From Nitrospira sp. (lineage in GTDB: Bacteria > Nitrospirota > Nitrospiria > Nitrospirales > Nitrospiraceae): 64,000 bases of DNA. Shown here one piece after another: positions 52,054 through 61,380 of the stretch (positions are counted from its first letter, which is position 1; each line of letters starts with the position of its first letter). The position numbers and the translations under genes were made by a program. The notes beneath the pieces were generated by a model that worked only from the letters and a program-made list of their open reading frames with translations, was not told the DNA's origin and did no database searches. The stretch is taken from positions 1-64,000 of the forward strand of contig JANDJL010000013.1 in assembly GCA_024330965.1 (NCBI GenBank). The letters are read 5' to 3'.

Positions 52054-54600
52054 ATGCAGACTCTGACCGAGTCAGATATCAGAACGCCGCTATCCAGGTG
52101 GATAGAGCGCGTGGCTCGGCCCATTGAGTTTGTGACCAAAGACCGGTTCGCGCGCCTGGGAACGGTCAAGAATCTCGGTTCGTTCGTCTCCACACAGGTG
52201 CTCTCCGCTTTGGCGGGGCGGGTGTTTCCGCCGTCCGCCGAGGCCCATTTGCTGGCTTTGCGGGATCTCTTCATCGATTTCCACCCCTCGCTTCCGCAGC
52301 AAGAGCAGTGTCGTCGATTACAGGATGCGGCTGTGATCATACAGGCGCTTCGCGGCCTAGTGGAACACTCCATTCAACAGCCGGAGCCGGATGATGTGTC
52401 GGAACGAATCGTTTGGCAAGGGCCGTCGAAGGACGCAGCACGTCAAGACCTGTGGAAACTGCCGATTCGCTTCGTGAAGGGGGTGGGCCCGAAACGTGTT
52501 CGATTGTTGCGGCGGTTGAAGATCGAGACCGTTGAAGACGCCCTCTGGACCGTGCCCTGGCGCTACGAGGATCGATCGGTTGTGACGCCGATCGGCAGCC
52601 TTGTGCCCGGCGCGGTGGCAACGATCTGTGGAACGATCGAGCAATGCCGCGCCCTGCGCACCAGGAATCGCCGAATGAGCGTGCTTGACGTTTGGGTGCA
52701 CGATCAGACGGGCCGTCTGCGGGCCGTGTTCTTCAATCAACCGTATTTAGAAAAGATATTGGTTGTCGGGACACGTGTGATGATGAGCGGCCGCGTGACC
52801 GTGGGAACTCAGGGGTGGACGATGCCGCGCATGGACGTGGCGCACTATGAGATAGTCGGCGAGGAGACGGAATCGCTGCTCCATGTCGGACGGATCGTAC
52901 CGGTCTATCATGAAACGAAAGGCTGGACGTCCCGTCACATGCGGGTATTAGAGAAGACGTTGTTGGACACGTATGCTCGGAACTTGCGCGACTGTCTGCC
53001 GGCGGCGCTTCGCGCGCGCCGCCGGCTCATCCCCATTCGACAAGCCCTGCAAGAGGTGCATTTCCCCAGGACTGGCACCGATCAGCGGTTGCTCGAACAG
53101 GGGAAAACGCCGGCGCATCGGCGGCTGGCGTTTGAAGAGCTGTTCCTTCTCCAACTTGCGTTGGCGGCTCGGAGGAGAGCGGTTCAGGAAGAGAGAAAAA
53201 GGCTGCGATTCGATCCGCGCGCGCCGTTGGTGGAAAAGCTGCGACGCCTTCTGCCCTTTCGCTTGACGGCCGCTCAGGAGCGCGTGATCGGAGAGATTTT
53301 TCGCGACATGTTGTCGCCTCGACCGATGAATCGACTGGTGCAGGGCGACGTCGGATCCGGCAAAACAGCCGTCGCGCTTCACGCCATCGTCATGGCCTGC
53401 GGATCCGGTTATCAGGCGGCTCTGATGGCGCCGACCGAAATTCTGGCCGAACAGCACCACCGAAATCTGTCCGGCATGTTCGAATCGCTGGGAGTGCGAG
53501 CGACCCTCATGCGAGGGGGAGACAAGGCATCGGTGAAGAAAGCGCAGGCGGCCGCCCTCGCTTCGGGAGAGATTCAGGTGGCGATCGGAACCCATGCGCT
53601 GATTCAAAAAGGCGTCATCTTCAAAAATTTGGCGTTGGCCGTCGTGGATGAGCAGCACAAATTCGGTGTGCTGCAGCGAAAGATGCTGGTTGACAAAGGC
53701 TATAAGCCGGATGTGTTGGTTATGACGGCGACGCCGATCCCGCGAACGCTGGCGATGACGGTGTACGGCGATCTGGACGTCTCAGTGATCGATATGCTGC
53801 CGCCCGGACGGAAGCCCGTGCGGACCTTGCTCTTTGGGCAAGCGCAACGACGGCGGGCTCTTCAGATCTTGCGCGATGAACTGCGCCACAACCGGCAGGC
53901 GTACATCGTGTATCCGCTCATCGAAGAGTCGGAGAACACCGATTTGCAGGCGGCGATTCAAGGGGCCGAGCGGCTGCAACGTGAGGAATTGGCCGAATTC
54001 CGCGTGGGACTATTGCATGGGCGATTAAAAGCTGCTGAGAGAGAATCGGTGATGGCCGAGTTCAAAGCCGGAGCCATCCAGGTGCTCGTCGCCACCACGG
54101 TGGTCGAAGTGGGGCTCGATGTGCCCAACGCGACGGTGATGATGATCGAACATGCCGAACGATTCGGTCTGGCGCAGTTGCACCAACTGCGCGGGCGGGT
54201 GGGACGCGCTGGCCATCAATCGTACTGTGTGCTCATGGCGAACCTGTCGGATCGCGCGAGCACGTCGCTTGGGCCATTGTCGAAGGGGTACGCACATGAA
54301 ACGTCATCGGCCAAAGAGCGGTTGGAAGCGCTTGTGCGGTCGAATGACGGGTTCGTTATCGCTGAAGAGGATCTTCGTATCAGGGGGCCTGGAGAATTGT
54401 TGGGGGTTCGGCAATGGGGCGTGCCGGAGTTTCGTGTCGCCGATCTCGTGAGGGACGGCGAGTTGTTGTCGGAGGCCAGACAAGAGGCGGCGGCATTGTT
54501 ACAGGCCGATCCAGCATTGAACGAGCCGGCCCACCGTGAATTGCGGGACGCCATGCTGCGGAAGTGGCGGGAGAAGTTGGATCTCGGATCGATCAGTTGA
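52054..54600 (+). CDS. recG: ATP-dependent DNA helicase RecG
   Basis: Wedge/OB region (IRFVKGVGPKRVRLLRRLKIETVEDAL), RLVQGDVGSGKTAVALHAI, DEQHKFGVLQR, TATPIPRTLAMTVYGDLD. Confidence 0.95.
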   Translation: MQTLTESDIRTPLSRWIERVARPIEFVTKDRFARLGTVKNLGSFVSTQVLSALAGRVFPPSAEAHLLALRDLFIDFHPSLPQQEQCRRLQDAAVIIQALRGLVEHSIQQPEPDDVSERIVWQGPSKDAARQDLWKLPIRFVKGVGPKRVRLLRRLKIETVEDALWTVPWRYEDRSVVTPIGSLVPGAVATICGTIEQCRALRTRNRRMSVLDVWVHDQTGRLRAVFFNQPYLEKILVVGTRVMMSGRVTVGTQGWTMPRMDVAHYEIVGEETESLLHVGRIVPVYHETKGWTSRHMRVLEKTLLDTYARNLRDCLPAALRARRRLIPIRQALQEVHFPRTGTDQRLLEQGKTPAHRRLAFEELFLLQLALAARRRAVQEERKRLRFDPRAPLVEKLRRLLPFRLTAAQERVIGEIFRDMLSPRPMNRLVQGDVGSGKTAVALHAIVMACGSGYQAALMAPTEILAEQHHRNLSGMFESLGVRATLMRGGDKASVKKAQAAALASGEIQVAIGTHALIQKGVIFKNLALAVVDEQHKFGVLQRKMLVDKGYKPDVLVMTATPIPRTLAMTVYGDLDVSVIDMLPPGRKPVRTLLFGQAQRRRALQILRDELRHNRQAYIVYPLIEESENTDLQAAIQGAERLQREELAEFRVGLLHGRLKAAERESVMAEFKAGAIQVLVATTVVEVGLDVPNATVMMIEHAERFGLAQLHQLRGRVGRAGHQSYCVLMANLSDRASTSLGPLSKGYAHETSSAKERLEALVRSNDGFVIAEEDLRIRGPGELLGVRQWGVPEFRVADLVRDGELLSEARQEAAALLQADPALNEPAHRELRDAMLRKWREKLDLGSIS

Positions 54601-54677
54601 CCATCGGAGAACGTTTCGATGGGAGAACGTTTCGATAGTGCGGGAGAATCCGCCGCGACGTCGTCAACCCGAAGACC

Positions 54678-55001
54678 ATGGGATTGCTTCAACGACTGAG
54701 ACACGATCTACGGGCAGGGATCGCGAGGTTGCGCCTGGGGACAGCGCATGCGGCCGGCCGGGCGCTCGAGGAGACGGAACGGCTCCGTCTGCAGTTAGAA
54801 ATTCGGAAGATCGATCAACAGGTGGCCGATCTATACAAGGACATCGGCGAGCGGGCCGTGGCGATGAAGGAACGAGATACGGCGGTTCACCAGATCGTGC
54901 AAGATGCCGACATCGTGCGTCTGGTTCAAGATGTGCGGGCTCTCAAGGAAATGAGAGAGAAGTTGGAGGCCGAAATGGAGGACATCAAAAGCGAAAAATG
55001 A
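54678..55001 (+). CDS. Small coiled-coil protein
   Basis: 107 aa, ETERLRLQLEIRKIDQQVADLYKDIGERAVAMKERDTAVHQIVQDADIVRLVQDVRALKEMREKLEAEMEDIKSEK; ATGA overlap with the next gene. Confidence 0.68.
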   Translation: MGLLQRLRHDLRAGIARLRLGTAHAAGRALEETERLRLQLEIRKIDQQVADLYKDIGERAVAMKERDTAVHQIVQDADIVRLVQDVRALKEMREKLEAEMEDIKSEK

Positions 55002-55954
55002 TTCGGCCGGATACCCCTACCCTGCGCCTTGCCGGTATCGACATCGGTACGCTGACTTGCCGTTTGCTCATCGCCGATCTGGCCCCATCCGTTTCTCCTC
55101 AAGAGCGGTATGCCGACCGACGGATTCTTCGCCTGGGCGAGGGAGTTGATCACACAAGACGACTCAGCGACAACGCGATGGAACGTGTCATCGGCTGTTT
55201 GCGCGAGTGGAGAAACGTGATCGACGACCATCGGGTGGCTGGGTGCACTGTCGTGGCCACCAGCGCCGTGCGGGATGCCAAGAACCGTGGCGAATTCTTG
55301 GATCGGGTGAAGCGTGAAACAGGCTTCGACGTTGAGATCATCACCGGGGACGAAGAAGCCCGGCGGACGTTGCTCGGCATTCGTTCCGGGCTTCCGGCCG
55401 GCGTGACGGACGTCGTGGCATTGGACATCGGCGGGGGGAGCACCGAGTTCATTTTCGATCGACCGGCCAGGCAGCCGATCGTTCGTTCGATCGACGTAGG
55501 AGTCGTGCGGTTATGCGAGAGGATCTTGAAACACGACCCGCCGACTTCTCAAGAAATCGAGCAAGCCCGAGAATGGGTGCGGCGCGAGATCCAAACCGCC
55601 GTTGAAGGGGTGCAGGGTTATCACGCCGCGACGTTCGTCGGCACGGCCGGCACGATCACAACCTTGGCCGCCATGGCGCAGGAGCTGCCGGCCTATGAGC
55701 CGGCCCGCATTCATAATTATGAACTCGCGCTCTCCACGGTGCGGGAGCTTGAGCAGATGGTGCTCAGCAGAAAGAAGGCCGATCGCATCGGCCTGCCGGG
55801 CCTTGAAAAAAACCGTGAAGAAGTCATCGCCGCCGGGGCAATCATCGTCCGGACGGTCATGGAGACACTTGGAATGGCCAAGCTTCTGGTCAGCGATCTG
55901 GGCCTGCGGGAGGGCGTGCTGATCGACTTGGCGAGGAGGATGTGCGGGAGGTAA
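54998..55954 (+). CDS. Ppx/GppA-family exopolyphosphatase/pppGpp phosphohydrolase
   Basis: LAGIDIGTLTCRLLIAD; VVATSAVRDAKN; VVALDIGGGSTEFIF; VGTAGTITTLAAM; ATG start at 54998. Confidence 0.92.
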   Translation: MIRPDTPTLRLAGIDIGTLTCRLLIADLAPSVSPQERYADRRILRLGEGVDHTRRLSDNAMERVIGCLREWRNVIDDHRVAGCTVVATSAVRDAKNRGEFLDRVKRETGFDVEIITGDEEARRTLLGIRSGLPAGVTDVVALDIGGGSTEFIFDRPARQPIVRSIDVGVVRLCERILKHDPPTSQEIEQAREWVRREIQTAVEGVQGYHAATFVGTAGTITTLAAMAQELPAYEPARIHNYELALSTVRELEQMVLSRKKADRIGLPGLEKNREEVIAAGAIIVRTVMETLGMAKLLVSDLGLREGVLIDLARRMCGR

Positions 55955-56017
55955 GGGGGGTGGGTATCCCTGAAAGTCGTGGGGGGTGGTCTCTCCCCTT
56001 TGCTCGAAGGCCGTCAC

Positions 56018-56095
56018 GCGGAACGGAATGGCCGGCTGGAGATCAAACGCCTCCACCTCCCTCTCAAATCATTTCCCCGGCCTGCTTCCGTTCCG
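56018..56095. repeat. Long imperfect inverted repeat (possible structured element)
   Basis: GCGGAACGGAATGGCCGG ... 40 nt ... CCGGCCTGCTTCCGTTCCGC; 11 bp + 6 bp paired around a small asymmetric bulge. Confidence 0.6.
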
Positions 56096-56155
56096 CACCA
56101 TGATGTGTCGTGCCATTGTCATCAACGGTGAGGCCCTCTCAGCGTTTTGCAGGCC

Positions 56156-56239
56156 TTACTCGTTTCCCGCCGACAAGGCTTTATAGAGCACTCCAAACAA
56201 CAGCGTCGCTCCGATCACGCCGAACACGATGACTGCCAT
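56156..56239 (-). CDS. Candidate 27-aa single-TM small protein
   Basis: Direct translation MAVIVFGVIGATLLFGVLYKALSAGNE; upstream AAGGGGGT SD-like ~10 nt before ATG; no other CDS here. Confidence 0.5.
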   Translation of the reverse strand: MAVIVFGVIGATLLFGVLYKALSAGNE

Positions 56240-56462
56240 GATTTGATCACCCCCTTCAGGTTCTGCTTACACCATATCCGGGAACTATGAACCATCCATG
56301 ATGAAATCATGAAGAATTTTTCATATTTCGAGCAGGGCTTGGCGGAGGCAGAGAAATCTTGCCCGGTGTCGGCGCCGGAATTTCTTACGAGGATGCGGTC
56401 TTGAGGCGATGGAATAGTCGGTGCAATTCGATGGCCTGCTGACGCGGCGCGTCGGGTTTTTT

Positions 56463-57953
56463 CTACTGCTGGGAATACCAGCGATACCCTTTGGCTTCGG
56501 TGAATCGCGCCTTGGAAATGCCACCGGGTTTTTCCAGCAGCAGCACCTTGAAATCGAAAAGGTTAAACCAGGCTGGGTCGGCCACGTCGTGGTAGTGGCA
56601 ACCCTGGAGTTTGGGAAGCATGTCACCTAAAGCCCGTTGCAACTCCGGCTCGGTATAGGCTTTGATGGCGAACGGCTTATTGAGCAGATCGCAGAATCGC
56701 TGAATCGTGTAAACGGCTCCAGTGCAGAGGACTTTTGTATCGGGCTTGATGGCGAGGAATTGGGGCAGCGAGAGGTACCGTTCCCGAAAACCCAGCCAGC
56801 GGATCACCTGTCGTAAGTGAGAATATTGGACTTCATACTCAGTGTGACCCGGTAATCGAACCGGTTGGGGCCAGCCGGTTTCGATGCCGAATTCTGCGAG
56901 AAACGCCCGTCCCCCCGGCTTGAGCACCCGCCAGAGTTCTGCAACAAAGCGGATGGGACCCAGATTGAAAATGACATGGCCTGGCGGATCGGGCTCGATG
57001 GGAATGCCGGCGCGCCGGATCCAATCCAGCGCTTCCTGGTGCTGAGGGGTCTCGCCGGTGCCGGATTGCAGCTCTTGTTGAGAGAGCCGGACCGGCGTCA
57101 TATCGGCCATGTTTTCATTGTCGATGACCAGGTCTATCGAATTATCCAAGAACGGAAGCACCTCGGCGTCGGCCCTGGTGCCAACAGCGTTCCAGCCTCC
57201 TTCTTTCGCCCGTCGGATCTGAAGTTGCAAGAAGGCCTTGGTCAGATCGAGCGAGACGTAGCGAATAGACTGTTTTTCGAACGGCAGCAGGTCTTTTCCC
57301 AGCTCCCGCGCGACATAACCCAGCCCCCCACCTATTTCGAGGATGATCTTGGGTTTGGGCGAAAGCCAGCCAAGGCGACGAATCTGTCGCATGAGCAGCC
57401 GGCCGTAGGTCAGCCCGCCGAGCGCCCCGGTCGGCTCGCGGAACAGGTGTGAGACGGTGGTTTCGATCAGATCGAAATGGCGATCGTCCTCGTGGGGCTC
57501 CGTTAGGATATGGCGGTGAAAGTGGTCTAACTGATCCTCCCCTTCAAAATCATCCTGCCCCGACCAGCCTTCTCGAACCTGCTGAAGCAAAAGATCCCAT
57601 TTGGCTTTGTGCCGATGGCCGCCGGGCGGTTCGCTGCCGTAGTAACAGAGCGAATAGGCCGGCGTGGCCCACCGCTCCAGATGCCATCGTCCCGGTTGGC
57701 CGTCGGGACCGCATATCTTGGTGCCGTACTGCTCGAGCAGGGCCCCTACGGTGGTATGGCCGTTCATCGCGCGAAGCATGGCGGCGCCTGTCTGGTTGAG
57801 GCGTATCACCGGTAGGTTGTCATCAAGAGGAGCAAGCCAAAATTCATCGCTCTGGCGCTGATAGATAATGAGGTCGGGGATGCGCCAGGCAAAGAGATTG
57901 AGCGTATCATCGGTTAGCGGGAGCGCTTCTTGAACGAACGCGAGGGGGTTCAT
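56463..57953 (-). CDS. PqqD-like N-terminal domain fused to SAM-dependent methyltransferase
   Basis: N-term DLIIYQRQSDEFWLAPLDDNLPVIRLNQTGAAMLRAMNGHTTVGALLEQYG (PqqD-like); ILEIGGGLGYVARELGKDLLPFE...DAEVLPFLDNSIDLVIDNENMADM...ELWRVLKPGGRAFLAEF (methyltransferase). Confidence 0.78.
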   Translation of the reverse strand: MNPLAFVQEALPLTDDTLNLFAWRIPDLIIYQRQSDEFWLAPLDDNLPVIRLNQTGAAMLRAMNGHTTVGALLEQYGTKICGPDGQPGRWHLERWATPAYSLCYYGSEPPGGHRHKAKWDLLLQQVREGWSGQDDFEGEDQLDHFHRHILTEPHEDDRHFDLIETTVSHLFREPTGALGGLTYGRLLMRQIRRLGWLSPKPKIILEIGGGLGYVARELGKDLLPFEKQSIRYVSLDLTKAFLQLQIRRAKEGGWNAVGTRADAEVLPFLDNSIDLVIDNENMADMTPVRLSQQELQSGTGETPQHQEALDWIRRAGIPIEPDPPGHVIFNLGPIRFVAELWRVLKPGGRAFLAEFGIETGWPQPVRLPGHTEYEVQYSHLRQVIRWLGFRERYLSLPQFLAIKPDTKVLCTGAVYTIQRFCDLLNKPFAIKAYTEPELQRALGDMLPKLQGCHYHDVADPAWFNLFDFKVLLLEKPGGISKARFTEAKGYRWYSQQ

Positions 57954-58016
57954 GACGAGAGATGAGCAGCCTACAAGAAGGATTCGTCGTTTCGCAAGAC
58001 GTTGCGAGGATAGCGA

Positions 58017-58394
58017 CTACAATTGCGACGGCGCCGAAGGCCCATCGGTGACGGTCACGATGCCTCTCATAATGGGATGAATGCGACAGTGGTAAGGATA
58101 GCGACCGGGTGGCAGGCCGGGAATGGTGAATTGCCCTCCGGGGGGGACGGGCCCCGAATCAAACAGACACGATGATGACTCTTCCATACAGCCGTTGTGC
58201 GTGACGGTATGATGGGTAGGAGTCGGATTTTCCCATCGGATGGGATTACCGCTGGAAACAGTCACGGAAGCGGGAACGTAATAGGGCGACCCATCTTCCA
58301 TGATGATGCGCGTAAGCGGCGAGGCGCCCATCGTCAAGCCGGCCGAGCAGGCTCCCCACAGCATGACAAGGCCAATCGTCGGCAACCAGTTCAT
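58017..58394 (-). CDS. Secreted cupredoxin / plastocyanin-like type-1 copper protein
   Basis: Signal peptide; VTVSSGNPIRWENPTPTHHTVTHNG...FDSGPVPPGGQFTIPGLPPGRYPYHCRIHPIMRGIVTV (H...C-x2-H-x2-M ligands). Confidence 0.86.
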   Translation of the reverse strand: MNWLPTIGLVMLWGACSAGLTMGASPLTRIIMEDGSPYYVPASVTVSSGNPIRWENPTPTHHTVTHNGCMEESSSCLFDSGPVPPGGQFTIPGLPPGRYPYHCRIHPIMRGIVTVTDGPSAPSQL

Positions 58395-58719
58395 GGAAAC
58401 ATCACCCTTGCTCACACCAGCGATTTTCTCCACCCTGCAATCCGTGAGAGCCGAACGATGGGCGAAGGATTCGCTCGACCGGTGCGCACGGATTCAGACC
58501 CATGATCATCATCTTAGCACGGCATGGCGGTGTGGCGACTGCATGATTCCTGATGCGTGCATGCCAGTCGTCCGGAGGAAGAAAACAATAGGGGGATAGG
58601 GGGAAAAGAGAAGCAGTTGCAAGAGATCGTTCGTTCATGCTAGATGGTGGCCGTCAATCAGTCGGTCACGCAGTCGCGGGCAGTCGTAGGTTATGCGACG
58701 ACAACCAGGAGGACGAAGC

Positions 58720-59181
58720 ATGGCAAAGAAAAAAGCCGCCACCAAGAAAACCCCAGCGAAGAAGACCGCGGCCAAAAAGAAAACCTCAGTGAAGAAAACC
58801 GCCGCTAAAAAAGTCGTCAAGAAAAGCACGGCTGCCGGCAAAAAGGTCGTCCCCAAAGCAGCGGCCAAGAAATCCGCAAAGAAACCCGCGAAGAAATCTG
58901 TGAAGAAATCTCCCGCCAAGGCGGCAAGTGCGGGTGTACCCGTGGCGAAAGAGGCGGCTTCGAAAGAGACTGTGTCTCGTAAGGCGCCTGCTGTCGAGCC
59001 GATCGAGCCCAAGGATCTCGATCTGGATGGTGAGGAGATGGTCGAAGAGGAATTGGATATAGAAGGCGAGATAGACGACGATATGGGAGAAGGTCTCGAT
59101 CTTGACGATGAAGACAGCGACGAATTCCTGGAAAAGTCGGAAAATCTTCTGGATGACCAGGACGATTACCGAGACGAGTGA
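58720..59181 (+). CDS. Histone-H1-like Lys/Ala-rich protein with strongly acidic C-terminus
   Basis: MAKKKAATKKTPAKKTAAKKKTSVKKTAAKKVVKK... then EPIEPKDLDLDGEEMVEEELDIEGEIDDDMGEGLDLDDEDSDEFLEKSENLLDDQDD; ATG 58720. Confidence 0.82.
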   Translation: MAKKKAATKKTPAKKTAAKKKTSVKKTAAKKVVKKSTAAGKKVVPKAAAKKSAKKPAKKSVKKSPAKAASAGVPVAKEAASKETVSRKAPAVEPIEPKDLDLDGEEMVEEELDIEGEIDDDMGEGLDLDDEDSDEFLEKSENLLDDQDDYRDE

Positions 59182-59372
59182 ACCGCTGAGTCTTGATGGT
59201 GCCGTGCCAGTCGGACCGGCGCTGATTTTGTGAAGAGGTGTGACGGTCATTCGGGGAAACGATCGCTGTCGAGCGCCGCTGCCGTTTTACGCATGCATCC
59301 TGCCTGTCAGGTAAGCTAAGTCCTCCGGAAGGGAGCCGAGGCTTTCCTTATCCGTGTTGTACAATTCCACCC

Positions 59373-60494
59373 GTGAAAGGCTTTCCTAGGGATTCTATCG
59401 TGAGTCGTTGGGGCACCAGCCTCCTGGCCCGATTCCTGGTCTGTATGGTCTGCTGGAGCGTTGGGGGGGATGGTGCCATGAGTCGATCCCATGCCGCCGC
59501 AGATTGTGTGGTGGAGACGGCGGCTGGTTCCGGGGAAGCGGGATTGGTTCAACGGCTTGCTCCGACCTGCTCGCAGTCGGAACGGGAGGCCCGGGCGGTT
59601 CAGGCAACGGCCGTTCTTGAGGCACTCATGAAAGAACGCCGGGTCGAACTTGTCGGTGTGATTGTCCAGGGCGATCTGGATTTGGATCGCTTGCCTGTTC
59701 GAGGGACCGTGAGCAGCGAACAGATGGTGCCGGAGGAGCGGGAAGGAGGGAGAGGGCAAGGGGTGCGACATATTCGTGAGGCGTTGATCATCAGGGATTC
59801 GGTTGTGCGCGGAGCGGTACGTCACGGCCTGTCCGGTACGGCGCTTTTGTTTGCGCAACCGATCGACCTTCGCGGAACGGCTTTCGAAGGAGAGGTGGAT
59901 TTTTCGCGATCAATTTTTCAGGGGGCGGTGCAACTATCGGGAGCGACTTTTCAGAAAGAGGCCTACTTCGTCCAAGGATCATTCATGAAGGGGCTGGACT
60001 GTCGAGAAACCAAGTTCGGGCCCCGCGCGAGGTTTCATCGCTCCATCTTTCGAGGGCCGGTCGATTGTTCCGGGGCTCTGTTCGATGGGATGGCGGAGTT
60101 CTTGGAGGTCACGTTTGAACAATCGGCCGTTTTTGAGCGGGCGCGATTCGGGTCTGGTACCGGGTTCTCCGGAAGTCGGTTTGCTCGAGAGGCGAATTTC
60201 GAAGAAGCCATCTTCAGTCGCGATGCGTTTTTTGCGTTTTCCGTTTTTGAAGAAACCGTTGTGTTCTCCGGCGCCAGATTTTTGGGGAGCGCTGATTTTT
60301 CAGGCGCGGTGTTCAGGAAACCGGATGATTTGGCGAAGGCGCGGTTCGACGTACCCCCGCTTTTGACCAATGCGAGCCGAGTTTCCGAAGCATCGCCCAC
60401 ATCCGGCTCCGGCCCTTCTTTCGGCTCGTATGCTGTGACCGCGGCATGTCTGGCGTTGGCGGTGGCGTTGTTGGTCTATGCATGGAAAATTTGA
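59373..60494 (+). CDS. Pentapeptide-repeat-like exported/membrane-anchored protein
   Basis: Serial A/xF units: FSRSIFQGAVQLSGATFQKEAYF...FHRSIFRGPVDCSGALFDGMAEFLEVTFEQSAVFERARF...FSGARFLGSADFSGAVF; C-terminal TM. Confidence 0.8.
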   Translation: MKGFPRDSIVSRWGTSLLARFLVCMVCWSVGGDGAMSRSHAAADCVVETAAGSGEAGLVQRLAPTCSQSEREARAVQATAVLEALMKERRVELVGVIVQGDLDLDRLPVRGTVSSEQMVPEEREGGRGQGVRHIREALIIRDSVVRGAVRHGLSGTALLFAQPIDLRGTAFEGEVDFSRSIFQGAVQLSGATFQKEAYFVQGSFMKGLDCRETKFGPRARFHRSIFRGPVDCSGALFDGMAEFLEVTFEQSAVFERARFGSGTGFSGSRFAREANFEEAIFSRDAFFAFSVFEETVVFSGARFLGSADFSGAVFRKPDDLAKARFDVPPLLTNASRVSEASPTSGSGPSFGSYAVTAACLALAVALLVYAWKI

Positions 60495-60557
60495 GCGTTG
60501 CCCCCGCGAGGGGATTCCGGCTTGCTCGCCATGTCTCGGGCTGGTATAACGAGCGTC

Positions 60558-61358
60558 ATGACTCACCGGATTGAAGCCTCTCAACCGGCGGAATCGTCCT
60601 ATCAGGTCCGCATTGAGAATTTTGAGGGACCGCTGGATCTCCTGCTTCATCTCATCAAAAAGAACGAAATCAATATCTATGATATCCCAATCGCGCTCAT
60701 CGCACGGCAGTACTTGGAGTACATCGAGGCGATGAAGACGCTCAACCTCAATGTTGCGGGAGACTTTTTGGTCATGGCGGCGACTCTTTTACAAATCAAA
60801 TCGAAACTGTTGCTGCCTTCTGACCACGCTGCTCAAGACGAGGAAGAAGGGCCGGACCCGAGGGATGAGCTCGTTCGGCGGCTGCTGGAATACAAGGCAT
60901 ACAAGGAAGCGGCGTCCCGACTGGATGAGCGGGAAAAGATGTGGCGCGAATTGTTCCCCCGTGGGAAGGCGTCCGCGGAACCCATTGATTCTGAATCAGA
61001 CGAGATGTCCTTGGAACATGTCTCGCTGTTTGACCTGGTTGATGCGCTTCAAAAGATCCTGGACCGTGGCTCCGGGAAGCGACTCATTGAGATCGTTCCC
61101 GATAATCTGACGGTGCGGGAACGAATGAACAAGATTCTTGAGCTGCTGGAAAGAAAAGACTCCGTGCCTTTTGCGGAACTCTTCGATCAGGCAACCCATC
61201 GACTGGTCGTGATCGTGACGTTTTTGGCGATGTTGGAATTGATCCGGCTTCGAGTGGCGCGGGTTTTTCAAGCGAAATTGTTCGGACCGATTGTGGTGTC
61301 GCGGGCCTTTTCCTTGGTTCCCGATCCCGCCGAAGTCGATGCTGGCGACATAGAATAA
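60558..61358 (+). CDS. scpA: Segregation and condensation protein A
   Basis: YQVRIENFEGPLDLLLHLIKKNEINIYDIPIALIARQYLEYIEAMKTLNLNVAGDFLVMAATLLQIKSKLLLP. Confidence 0.95.
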   Translation: MTHRIEASQPAESSYQVRIENFEGPLDLLLHLIKKNEINIYDIPIALIARQYLEYIEAMKTLNLNVAGDFLVMAATLLQIKSKLLLPSDHAAQDEEEGPDPRDELVRRLLEYKAYKEAASRLDEREKMWRELFPRGKASAEPIDSESDEMSLEHVSLFDLVDALQKILDRGSGKRLIEIVPDNLTVRERMNKILELLERKDSVPFAELFDQATHRLVVIVTFLAMLELIRLRVARVFQAKLFGPIVVSRAFSLVPDPAEVDAGDIE

Positions 61359-61380
61359 CAATAAAGGGAGAGTCCCTCCA

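Noticed and set aside
56156-57953. Calling the PqqD-like methyltransferase plus the 27-aa ORF a RiPP cluster
   Set aside because: The peptide is a plain TM helix without a leader/core layout, and no other RiPP enzyme is adjacent; kept only as a lead
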